This document shows positions 18,644-26,979 of a stretch of 64,000 bases of DNA, in pieces. Position numbers and translations under genes: made by a program. Where the stretch lies: positions 1 through 64,000 of the forward strand of contig JANXSK010000107.1 in the NCBI GenBank assembly GCA_025352695.1, written 5' to 3'. The DNA is from Ferruginibacter sp. (GTDB lineage: Bacteria > Bacteroidota > Bacteroidia > Chitinophagales > Chitinophagaceae). The notes under the pieces were generated by a model that searched no databases, had not been told where the DNA came from, and saw only the letters and a program-made list of their open reading frames with translations. The first letter of the stretch is position 1. Each line of letters opens with the position of its first letter.

Positions 18644-19447
18644 TTATTTAAAAGCAAATGAAGGGCTCATTTTCTGATTCAAAATTCTTGAATGACTAAG
18701 GTATTTATTATCCGGACTAAAAATAAATAAGCAGGTGCCATTTTTTATTACATCAATAATAGCTTTGTGCAATCGCTGTGGCAAAGCCGGGCAACCCCAA
18801 CTGCGACCAATATACCCTTGTGAATGAATTAGGCTTTCATCTACATAATTAGCCCCATGTATAACAATAGCTCTTTTGGTAGCATTATCATTTATCCCTT
18901 TTTCTACTCCTTGCAATTTTAATGAATAGCCATTTCCCCCATTGTAAGTAGAAAGTGTTTCATAAAACCCAAGGCTACTCTTATTACTTTCTACCTTATT
19001 GGAAAACTGGTTAGCAAATTCTTTTCCTGACTGCATGCCATGTGCTACATAAGTATTATACAACACTTTACAATTTGCCAGGTCAATAACAAATAATCTT
19101 TTTTGAGAGGATGGTTTACTAAAATCAATTATGGAAATAATATTTTCATTGGCAACTTCACCAACAGATTTCATTACAGTAAACCCCTTCATTGCATAAT
19201 CAAATGCTCGTCTTGCAAGGCCAAGTGAACCAAGCCTCAAACTGTCATATAAATTTATTTTTTCGATAGGAATAATACTACTACTCACTATTGGGGAATC
19301 TTTTGCAATGGTTGGGTTTGCTGTACGTTTTTTATCTAAAAAATTACCCTGGCTTTTTGTTTTAGCAAAAACAAATGGCACATGTAAAAGAAAAATAATT
19401 AGAGAGTAAAAAAAAAGACAACCCTTTTTTAAATAAGGTTTTTTCAT
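18644..19447 (-). CDS. Murein L,D-transpeptidase catalytic-domain family protein (YkuD_2 type)
   Basis: This is a 267-aa exported protein. The N-terminus is a signal peptide (LFFYSLIIFLLHVPFVFAK). After a linker, the domain carries IDLANCKVLYNTYVAHGMQSG, a glycine-rich turn NGGNGYSLKL, the conserved His in IVIHGANYVDESLIHSQG and the catalytic-type Cys in YIGRSWGCPALP. This matches the YkuD_2 family related to L,D-transpeptidases, which act on peptidoglycan peptides; activity has been shown for few members. It is a single gene with its own terminator (18591-18613). The 280 bp upstream is extremely AT-rich and shows no other feature. Confidence 0.85.
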   Translation of the reverse strand: MKKPYLKKGCLFFYSLIIFLLHVPFVFAKTKSQGNFLDKKRTANPTIAKDSPIVSSSIIPIEKINLYDSLRLGSLGLARRAFDYAMKGFTVMKSVGEVANENIISIIDFSKPSSQKRLFVIDLANCKVLYNTYVAHGMQSGKEFANQFSNKVESNKSSLGFYETLSTYNGGNGYSLKLQGVEKGINDNATKRAIVIHGANYVDESLIHSQGYIGRSWGCPALPQRLHKAIIDVIKNGTCLFIFSPDNKYLSHSRILNQKMSPSFAFK

Positions 19448-19727
19448 AATAAATAAACTGGACTATAAATTTTAAATTGGATGTCAAATATCGGACTAAA
19501 CAGAGTTAATTTATGTTAAATTTTATATTATTAAATAAATTACTATTAAAATATTTATTAAAATAAATTTTTTAATTCGCTAATAATAATCCTTTTATCG
19601 GATTACTAATCAGTTATTATTTAATCAAATTAAGAACGAAAAAAAGAAAAAATTATTATCGCATATAATGGCTAAATAAAAAGCTAGGCCACCAACTTAA
19701 GTAGCAAATAGCTATAAAAAAATTGTA

Positions 19728-20450
19728 TTATTTTAATTTTGATGCTGCATTTGTGTCCAAAAACCATTTCAAATCTCCCTCAATTGGGGCAATTAATTGA
19801 GCAGGGTAATTTTCTATATTCTTTTCATCTTCTATTACATGATGCACTGCTACTGCTTTGCCTTGCCCATACACAAGGAATGCAACATGTTGAGCCAAAT
19901 TAATTAAAGGTGCTGTAAAGGTGATGCGGTATACTTTCTGATCTTCCAGAAAAACAGCTTTTACGGAAGCCGTATTATCGTGTAAAACAGTTGTATGAGG
20001 GAAAAGGGAAGCGGTATGCGAATTATCTCCAAGACCTAAAAGTATTAGATCAAAACTCATTTTGTTATTTGCGAAATAATTATTGATTTTGCTTGCATAT
20101 TGTTCTGCAGAACTATGAGGCTCAATAGAAGTATCAATAGCAAAAATATTTTTTGTATCTATTTGCAATGGTTCAAACAGCGCCTTCTTTACCATTAGGT
20201 AATTGCTGTTGATATCTGTTTGTGGCACATAGCGCTCGTCTCCAAAAAAGAAGTCAACTTTTTGCCAATCTACTTTTTCTTTAAAAGCACCAGAACTTAA
20301 TAACTCATATAATTTTTGGGGTGAAGTACCTCCTGACAGTACCACAGAAAATTTACCTTTGTTAGCAATAGCATTGTTGGCTGATGCGATAAAATATGCA
20401 GCAAGATTTTCTAACACTTCCTCTTCAGATGTAAAAATATTTATTTGCAC
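19728..20450 (-). CDS. pgl: 6-phosphogluconolactonase
   Basis: The product hydrolyses 6-phosphogluconolactone, the second step of the oxidative pentose-phosphate pathway, in the cytosol. Its 240 aa is the normal bacterial size. The glucosamine/6-phosphogluconolactonase fold motifs are VVLSGGTSPQKLYELL, VDFFFGDERYVPQTDINSNY and LILLGLGDNSHTASLFPHT. It is the last gene of the pathway operon; its start is 5 bp from the end of zwf, so translation is probably coupled. No hairpin terminator is obvious in the AT-rich 280 bp downstream. Confidence 0.95.
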   Translation of the reverse strand: MQINIFTSEEEVLENLAAYFIASANNAIANKGKFSVVLSGGTSPQKLYELLSSGAFKEKVDWQKVDFFFGDERYVPQTDINSNYLMVKKALFEPLQIDTKNIFAIDTSIEPHSSAEQYASKINNYFANNKMSFDLILLGLGDNSHTASLFPHTTVLHDNTASVKAVFLEDQKVYRITFTAPLINLAQHVAFLVYGQGKAVAVHHVIEDEKNIENYPAQLIAPIEGDLKWFLDTNAASKLK

Positions 20451-20455
20451 ATATT

Positions 20456-21970
20456 TTATTTTTTACCATTTAATGGTAGTGTGAACCAATGAAAACCATC
20501 TCTTGCAATCAACGCCTCTGCCAACTCGGGGCCCCAGGAATCTGCAGAATAATTAGGAAAGTTTAAACTTTGTCTTCCTTCCCATGCATTTAAAATAGGC
20601 ATTAGTAAATCCCATGCGGCCTCTACCTGATCACCCCGCATAAACAAAGTTTGATCACCCACCATAGTATCGAGTAGCAGCGTTTCATATGCCTCCGGCG
20701 CCTGGCTTGCATATGTGCCTTTGTAATCAAATACCATATCTACTGTATTTAACGCCATCTCAAGTCCGGGGCGTTTTGCCTGTACCTGTAACCTGATACT
20801 CATCTCTGGCTGTATACTAATGATGAGCCTATTTTGCTGCCAGCTTTCGCTAACTTCCGCAGGAAATATCAGGTGTGGCACATCCCTGAATTGAATACTG
20901 ATAACAGAGGCTGACTGGTGCATTCTTTTACCTGTACGAACATAAAAAGGTACACCTTTCCAACGCCAGTTATCAATAAAAAATTTTATGGCGGCAAAGG
21001 TTTCCGTATTTGATTCTTTATCTACTTTTACTTCATCCCTATATCCTGACACTTCTTTTCCTTCCATCCATCCTCCGGTATATTGCCCCCTTACTGTTGA
21101 CATCCGTATATCTTCCGGTTCAAATTTTCGCATGGCATTTAATACATCTACTTTGCGGTTTCTTACTTCATCGGCATTAAAACTATTGGGTGCTTCCATT
21201 GCCACCAAACAAAGCAATTGTAATAAATGATTTTGAATCATGTCCCTTAATGCGCCCGAACCATCATAATAACCACCCCTATCTTCTACACCTAAATGTT
21301 CTGTAACGGATATTTGAACATGTTCAATATAATTTCTATTCCAAATTGGTTCCAGAATGGCATTGGCAAAACGAAAAGCCATAATATTTTGAACTGTTTC
21401 TTTGCCCAGATAATGATCTATCCGATAGATTTGACATTCATTAAAAATACCACCTATTAATTTATTTAGAGAACGGGAAGTTTCCAAATCATGTCCAAAA
21501 GGTTTTTCTATAACGATCCTTGTTTTTTTAGTATCCTCAGCTAATTTAGCTTTCGAAATATTTTCAGCAATAATGGGAAAAAGATCAGGCGCTACAGCGA
21601 GGTAATAAATAACGTCGGCTATTGTTTTCCATTCACTGTTGTGTTTATCTATCCTGGTTCCAAATTCTTTATAGGTCTTTACATCTTTTACATCAGCCGC
21701 CTGATAAAAAAGGTGTTTGGAAAACGCCTCCCACTTATCTTTTTTTGCTTTACCTCTTCTGGAAAATTTATTAATACCGTCTAATAATTTTTCAGCAAAC
21801 GCTTCATCGGTCAGTGAAGTTCTTCCCGTTCCGATAATAGAAAAATCATCTGGCAACCAGCCATCAAGAAACAAGTTATACAATGCCGGCGCTAATTTTC
21901 GGCTATTTAAGTCGCCTGTGCCACCAAAAATTATGATGATAACAGGCTGTGATTTTAACGTTGAATACAT
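20456..21970 (-). CDS. zwf: Glucose-6-phosphate 1-dehydrogenase
   Basis: The product oxidises glucose-6-phosphate and reduces NADP, the entry step of the oxidative pentose-phosphate pathway. Its 504 aa is the normal length. The Rossmann motif reads IIFGGTGDLNSRKLAPALYNL, the substrate-binding and catalytic segment IYRIDHYLGKETVQN carries the conserved His/Lys, and EPIWNRNYIEHVQISVTE follows. It sits between gnd (158 bp upstream) and pgl (5 bp downstream). The gap before it is long enough for a secondary promoter, but none stands out. Confidence 0.96.
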   Translation of the reverse strand: MYSTLKSQPVIIIIFGGTGDLNSRKLAPALYNLFLDGWLPDDFSIIGTGRTSLTDEAFAEKLLDGINKFSRRGKAKKDKWEAFSKHLFYQAADVKDVKTYKEFGTRIDKHNSEWKTIADVIYYLAVAPDLFPIIAENISKAKLAEDTKKTRIVIEKPFGHDLETSRSLNKLIGGIFNECQIYRIDHYLGKETVQNIMAFRFANAILEPIWNRNYIEHVQISVTEHLGVEDRGGYYDGSGALRDMIQNHLLQLLCLVAMEAPNSFNADEVRNRKVDVLNAMRKFEPEDIRMSTVRGQYTGGWMEGKEVSGYRDEVKVDKESNTETFAAIKFFIDNWRWKGVPFYVRTGKRMHQSASVISIQFRDVPHLIFPAEVSESWQQNRLIISIQPEMSIRLQVQAKRPGLEMALNTVDMVFDYKGTYASQAPEAYETLLLDTMVGDQTLFMRGDQVEAAWDLLMPILNAWEGRQSLNFPNYSADSWGPELAEALIARDGFHWFTLPLNGKK

Positions 21971-22127
21971 ATTTAGTTATGAATTATAAACTATTAGTTA
22001 TAAGTTTTTGACAACGAATCTCCCTTTACAAATAAAGATGATGCAGGATACATTTTTTTAAAATTCTCCTGTACTTATTTGGAGGTTAAATAACTTTCTG
22101 ATGATGACGGTTAGAGTAATTTAAAAA

Positions 22128-23552
22128 TCATAATTTCTCTACCCATTGAGTATGAAAAACACCTTCCTTGCCCGTGAGCTCGTAAGTGTGTGCACCAAAA
22201 AAATCCCGTTGAGCCTGTATTAAATTACTGGGCATTCTTTCATTTCTAAGATTATCAAAATAACTTAAAGAGGCTGCGTAAGCGGGTAACGCAATACCTG
22301 CAACAATTGCCTTTGATAAAACTGATCTTATACCGGGTAAATTTTTTGTTACAAGATTTTGAACATCTTCATCAAGCAGCAGATGAATTAGCGCATTGTC
22401 TTTTTGATACGCCTTAAAAATATCATTTAAAAATCTTGAACGAATGATGCAGCCGCCACGCCAAATTTTTGCAATTTCTGCCAGTTGAAGATCGTATTTA
22501 TATTCGGCTGAAGCCTTTGACAAAAGATGCATTCCCTGAGCATAAGTAATGATGGTACTAAAATATAATGCCTGTTCTAATTCAATAAGAAACACTTCAT
22601 TATCAACATTTAATCTATCATCATTTTTGCTGTACAATGCAGCAGCAGCAACTCTTAATGCTTTGTATTTTGAAAGGTCACGCATGGCAACAGCTGTATC
22701 AATTGTTGGTATAGGACTTTCCAAATCCATCGCCACTTGTGATGTCCATTTACCTGTTCCTTTTGCTCTTGCTTCGTCTTTAATATCATCAAGTAATAAA
22801 TGATCGGCACCGGGCGCTATATAGATAAAAATATCTTTTGTGATATCAAGTAAAAAAGATTGAAGGGTACCTTGATTCCATTTGGTAAATACTTTTTCTA
22901 TTGATTCATTATCTAACTGTAATCCCTTTTTTAATATTTCATATGTTTCTGCAATTAGCTGCATTAATCCATATTCAATACCGTTGTGAACCATTTTTAC
23001 AAAGTGCCCGGCGGCCCCCGGCCCAATATAAGTTACGCAAGGTTCGCCATCTACCTTAGCTGCAATTGACTCTAAAATTGGTTTCATTACATTGTAAGCT
23101 TCTTTGTCTCCACCTGGCATAATGCTTGGACCTTTTCTTGCTCCTTCTTCTCCGCCAGATACGCCCATTCCAAAAAAATGAAAACCTTTTGTTTTCAAAT
23201 AATCAACCCTGCGATTGGTATCAGTAAAATGGGAGTTTCCTCCATCAATCAAAATATCTCCTTTATCCAATAATGGCAATAATTCTTCTATCACACTATC
23301 TACAATTTTACCTGCAGGCACCAGCATCATAATTGATTTGGGACTTTTTAAACTTCCAGTAAAAGTTTTTATATCGCTAAAGCCTTTCAGGTTGCCATTT
23401 TGATCTTCCGCTTCTAATAAATTCCCTTTTGATGCATCTTTATCATAACCAGCTCCAGCCACTCCATGATCGCCCATATTTAATAGAAGATTGCGGCCCA
23501 TGGTGCCAAGACCTATCATACCAAAATCGTATTTACCTGCTGAATTGCTCAT
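22128..23552 (-). CDS. gnd: 6-phosphogluconate dehydrogenase (decarboxylating)
   Basis: The product converts 6-phosphogluconate to ribulose-5-phosphate and CO2 with reduction of NADP. Its 474 aa is the normal length of the long form. N-terminal Rossmann fold: GMIGLGTMGRNLLLNM. Active site: FFGMGVSGGEEGARKGPSIM and GAAGHFVKMVHNGIEYG with the catalytic Lys. The C-terminal tail ends KEGVFHTQWVEKL. Its start codon overlaps the stop of the HAD-fold gene by four bases (ATGA), so the two are translationally coupled. All catalytic motifs look intact. Confidence 0.96.
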   Translation of the reverse strand: MSNSAGKYDFGMIGLGTMGRNLLLNMGDHGVAGAGYDKDASKGNLLEAEDQNGNLKGFSDIKTFTGSLKSPKSIMMLVPAGKIVDSVIEELLPLLDKGDILIDGGNSHFTDTNRRVDYLKTKGFHFFGMGVSGGEEGARKGPSIMPGGDKEAYNVMKPILESIAAKVDGEPCVTYIGPGAAGHFVKMVHNGIEYGLMQLIAETYEILKKGLQLDNESIEKVFTKWNQGTLQSFLLDITKDIFIYIAPGADHLLLDDIKDEARAKGTGKWTSQVAMDLESPIPTIDTAVAMRDLSKYKALRVAAAALYSKNDDRLNVDNEVFLIELEQALYFSTIITYAQGMHLLSKASAEYKYDLQLAEIAKIWRGGCIIRSRFLNDIFKAYQKDNALIHLLLDEDVQNLVTKNLPGIRSVLSKAIVAGIALPAYAASLSYFDNLRNERMPSNLIQAQRDFFGAHTYELTGKEGVFHTQWVEKL

Positions 23553-24178
23553 TGGTTAAAATTTTCTTTTTTTAAGTTTTCTAATATTTCTTTTGTTGAT
23601 TCAAAACTAACATGATGAAAAGAACGGATACCTAATTTTTGTGCTGCATTGGCAAACATAATTCTGTCATCAAAATAAACACATTGGCTTGGAGACGCCT
23701 GCGCTATACCCAATGCAAGTTTAAATATTCCAGGATCGGGCTTGCGTATTTTTACTTCGCAGCTTGAAATAAATGCATCAAAAGCTTTGTGCAATTTAAA
23801 TTTTTGCACCCGATAATCATTCAATTCTTTGCCTTCATTATTGATAGAAATAATCCTGAAACCACAATCATTTTTCCACTCTTTTAACCACTGCAACATA
23901 TCCGGCAACTCAATCGACTGCGCATACATAAAATCTTTAAAATCCTGCCGAACAAAATCTCTCGGGTAATTAAATATCACTGTATCCAAATACTCATCAA
24001 GCGAAATGCTTCCTATCTCGTACACATTAAATATAAAATTGTGCAGCACATCAATTTCGGCATAATCAAGCCCAAATTTTTCTGCTGCTTTTTTCCTTGA
24101 TTCGTGTCCCCAACCATTACTCAGTAATATCCCACCAACATCAAAAAAAAGAATTTTAAGGTCAGTTATTTTTAACAT
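23549..24178 (-). CDS. HAD superfamily (subfamily IA) hydrolase inside the pentose-phosphate operon
   Basis: I start this 209-aa protein at 24178 (MLKITDLKILFFDVGG), because a further upstream start would overlap rpiB by about 68 bp. Motif I is DVGG, with nucleophile Asp13; the second acidic residue (position 15) is Gly, as in several FDxG-type members such as YihX-like phosphatases. A cap helix region follows, then a Ser in IISINNEG (motif II), a Lys in EVKIRKPDPGIFKLAL (motif III) and VYFDDRIMFANAAQ (motif IV). It probably removes phosphate from a small sugar phosphate or damaged metabolite. The four-base overlap with gnd ties it to pathway expression. The substrate is not known. Confidence 0.8.
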   Translation of the reverse strand: MLKITDLKILFFDVGGILLSNGWGHESRKKAAEKFGLDYAEIDVLHNFIFNVYEIGSISLDEYLDTVIFNYPRDFVRQDFKDFMYAQSIELPDMLQWLKEWKNDCGFRIISINNEGKELNDYRVQKFKLHKAFDAFISSCEVKIRKPDPGIFKLALGIAQASPSQCVYFDDRIMFANAAQKLGIRSFHHVSFESTKEILENLKKENFNQ

Positions 24179-24188
24179 TGCATCGTTT

Positions 24189-24632
24189 TTATTTTTCCAG
24201 TAGATGTACTTTTTGTAAGCGGCGCAAGTGACGTTCTTCGCCTGTAAACCTAGCATTTAAAAAAGCAATAATTAGCTCCTGTGCAGCCATATAACCTGTA
24301 ACGCGGCCACCAAGACAAAGCATATTAAGGTTATCATCTTCTACACCCTGATGTGCCGAAAAATGATCATTGATCAATGCAGCCCTAACACCTGCAATTT
24401 TGTTTGCTGCTACCGAAGCTCCTACTCCACTGCCGCAAATGGCAATAGCACGATCAACTTCTTTGTCAGCAACAGCCTTCGCCAATGGTAGTACAAAATC
24501 TGGATAATCATCTGAATTATCCAATTCATTAGCCCCAAAATCTACTACCTCTAAACCTTGTGATAATAAAAATGGATGAATGATTTCTTTTAATACATAT
24601 CCGCCGTGATCTGCTGCTATACCTATTTTCAT
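24189..24632 (-). CDS. rpiB: Ribose-5-phosphate isomerase B
   Basis: The product interconverts ribulose-5-phosphate and ribose-5-phosphate in the non-oxidative pentose-phosphate branch. Its 147 aa matches the RpiB/LacAB family. Motifs: IGIAADHGGYVLKE at the start, YPDFVLPLAKAV, the active-site Cys in AIAICGSGVGASVAANKI, and NMLCLGGRVTGYMAAQELI. It lies 38 bp downstream of tkt and 10 bp upstream of the HAD-fold gene, so it is in the middle of the operon. Confidence 0.95.
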   Translation of the reverse strand: MKIGIAADHGGYVLKEIIHPFLLSQGLEVVDFGANELDNSDDYPDFVLPLAKAVADKEVDRAIAICGSGVGASVAANKIAGVRAALINDHFSAHQGVEDDNLNMLCLGGRVTGYMAAQELIIAFLNARFTGEERHLRRLQKVHLLEK

Positions 24633-24670
24633 GAATTTATCTTTTAAAACAATGTTTAAAAATTTACAGT

Positions 24671-26683
24671 TTATTTTGCTAACAGCGCCATTGCTTTAGC
24701 AACTACATTTTCTACCGTAAATCCAAATAACCTGTATAAATCTTCTGCAGGTGCAGACTCTCCAAAAGTAGTCATTGCAATAATAGCTCCCTCGTCTGTT
24801 ACATATTTATGCCAGCCCAATGGAGATGCGGCTTCCACAGCCAAGCGTTTTTTAATCGCCTCCGGAAATATTTTTTCTTTATATTTATCATCCTGCTTTT
24901 CAAACAATTCCCATGAAGGCATACTTACCACCCTACTTGCAATTCCTTCTTCTTTTAATATTTGCTGGGCCTTCAAAATTAAATCTACTTCAGAGCCTGT
25001 GGCAATTAAAATTAATTGCGGATCCATGAAAGAATCTGATAGAATATAAGCGCCTTTTTCAAGATCGGTTGCTTTACCAAATTTTAACTGATCGATAATG
25101 GGTAATCCCTGTCGGGTAAAAACCAATACCACTGGTCCACTTGTATGTTCCAATGCCACCCGCCATGCCTGTGTTGTTTCATTGGCATCTGCCGGACGTA
25201 TCAATGTTATGTTTGGAATTGATCGCAGCGAAATTAATTGTTCAACAGCCTGGTGTGTGGTGCCATCTTCACCCAAACCAATGCTATCATGTGTGTAAAC
25301 AAATATAGAGCGAATTTTCATAATGGCAGCTAACCTTATCGACGGCCGCATATATTCAGAAAATATAAGAAAAGTTGCACCATAAGGGATAACTCCTTTT
25401 GTTAGTGCCATACCATTTAAAGCCGCACCCATGGCGTGTTCCCGGATACCAAAATGAAAATTTCTTCCGCCATAATTCGAAGGGGTAAACGAATCGTAGC
25501 CATTTAGATTTGTATCTGTGGATGGGGCAAGATCGGCTGAACCACCAATTAAATTAGGAAGACTTGCGGCGATTGCATTTAATACTTTTCCTGAAGCCTG
25601 GCGAGTAGCCATCTTTTTATCGGAGGCTTCAAATATTGGCAAATTATCTTTCCAACCTTGTGGTAATTTACCACTTACAGCAAGCTCATATTCAGCAGCA
25701 AGTTCAGGAAAAGTAACTTTGTAATTTGTAAACAATTGATTCCATTCACTTTCAAGTACAGACCCTTTTTCGCCAATGCCACGATAATATTTTAATACCT
25801 CATCTGGAACAATAAAAGATTGCTGAGGATCAAAACCAAAAAATGATTTAACGAGTTTAACTTCTTCAACGCCCAATGGTGAACCATGTGCACCTGGTGT
25901 ATCTACCTTATTTGGGCTACCATATCCTAAATGTGTACGAACTTTTATTAAAGAGGGACGCTTGGTTTCTGCCTTTGCATTTTTTACCGCTGCTGCAATT
26001 GCATCAATATTATTACCATCTTCCACAATCTGTACATGCCAGTGGTATGCCTCAAAACGCTTAACAACATCTTCTGTAAAAGTGATGCCGGTACTACCTT
26101 CTATTGAAATATGGTTATCATCATATAAATAAATTAAGTTGCCCAATTGTAAATGCCCTGCCAGAGAAGCCGCTTCAGAAGTTACCCCTTCCATCATATC
26201 GCCATCACTACAAATGGCATAAATGTTATAATTAAAAAGATCAAAACCAGGCTTATTAAATCTTGCGGCTAAATGTTTTTGTGCAATGGCAAAGCCGATA
26301 CCGTTGGCAAAACCCTGACCTAACGGACCTGTAGTAATATCAATACCCGGCATTAAACCATGTTCTGGATGACCGGCAGTTTTACTATTTAGTTGTCTGA
26401 AATTTTTAATATCGTCCAGTGTACAATCGTAACCGGTGAGGTATAAAAAACTGTATTGCAACATACAACCATGCCCTGCTGACAAAATAAAACGATCCCT
26501 GTTTGGCCAGTCTGGATTTTTAGGATTGTACTGCATGTAATGTGCCCATAAAACGTGTCCGATTGGAGCAGCGCCCATGGGCATACCAGGATGACCAGAA
26601 TTGGCTTTTTGTACTGCATCAATCGACAAAATTCTTACTGTGTTGATGCCAAGTTGCTCAATTTGTTGTGAGGTGGAAATCAT
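24671..26683 (-). CDS. tkt: Transketolase
   Basis: This thiamine-diphosphate enzyme moves two-carbon ketol units between pentose-phosphate and glycolytic sugars. Its 670 aa is full length. N-terminal pyrophosphate domain: [20 protein letters not shown] and [17 protein letters not shown] (GDG...motif). Pyrimidine domain: [18 protein letters not shown] with the catalytic Glu, and [15 protein letters not shown]. Then the C-terminal domain. It is the first gene of the minus-strand tkt-rpiB-HAD-gnd-zwf-pgl operon; the 296 bp upstream should carry the promoter. Transaldolase is not in the window. Confidence 0.96.
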   Translation of the reverse strand: MISTSQQIEQLGINTVRILSIDAVQKANSGHPGMPMGAAPIGHVLWAHYMQYNPKNPDWPNRDRFILSAGHGCMLQYSFLYLTGYDCTLDDIKNFRQLNSKTAGHPEHGLMPGIDITTGPLGQGFANGIGFAIAQKHLAARFNKPGFDLFNYNIYAICSDGDMMEGVTSEAASLAGHLQLGNLIYLYDDNHISIEGSTGITFTEDVVKRFEAYHWHVQIVEDGNNIDAIAAAVKNAKAETKRPSLIKVRTHLGYGSPNKVDTPGAHGSPLGVEEVKLVKSFFGFDPQQSFIVPDEVLKYYRGIGEKGSVLESEWNQLFTNYKVTFPELAAEYELAVSGKLPQGWKDNLPIFEASDKKMATRQASGKVLNAIAASLPNLIGGSADLAPSTDTNLNGYDSFTPSNYGGRNFHFGIREHAMGAALNGMALTKGVIPYGATFLIFSEYMRPSIRLAAIMKIRSIFVYTHDSIGLGEDGTTHQAVEQLISLRSIPNITLIRPADANETTQAWRVALEHTSGPVVLVFTRQGLPIIDQLKFGKATDLEKGAYILSDSFMDPQLILIATGSEVDLILKAQQILKEEGIASRVVSMPSWELFEKQDDKYKEKIFPEAIKKRLAVEAASPLGWHKYVTDEGAIIAMTTFGESAPAEDLYRLFGFTVENVVAKAMALLAK

Positions 26684-26912
26684 GGAAATTTACATTTAGG
26701 TGATATTATTAAATTATTCACAGCATTGTGCCAACTATAATGCCATTTTTATTGATAGTCATTTTAATGCTTTTTTTATTTAAGAATAAAAAATACAGAA
26801 AAAACTTATAAGCTGCTAAAGAAATACTAAGATCTGACATAAATAAGAATAAAAAAACTGCTTAACAATTAGTTATCAGAAGTAACAACTTAAACGATAC
26901 AATACTGCCTAC

Positions 26913-26942
26913 TCAAAAATTCTTAATAATTAGAATTTTTGA
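26913..26942. terminator. AT-rich hairpin after the hexosaminidase gene
   Basis: A perfect 11-bp inverted repeat (TCAAAAATTCT at 26913-26923, AGAATTTTTGA at 26932-26942) has an 8-nt loop and lies 38 bp beyond the hexosaminidase stop. The T-run is inside the stem rather than after it, so it could act as a weak terminator or as a protein-binding palindrome in the tkt promoter region. Confidence 0.4.
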
Positions 26943-26979
26943 ATAAGCAGTAGTAGGAAATTGCAATTAAATACGTCGC

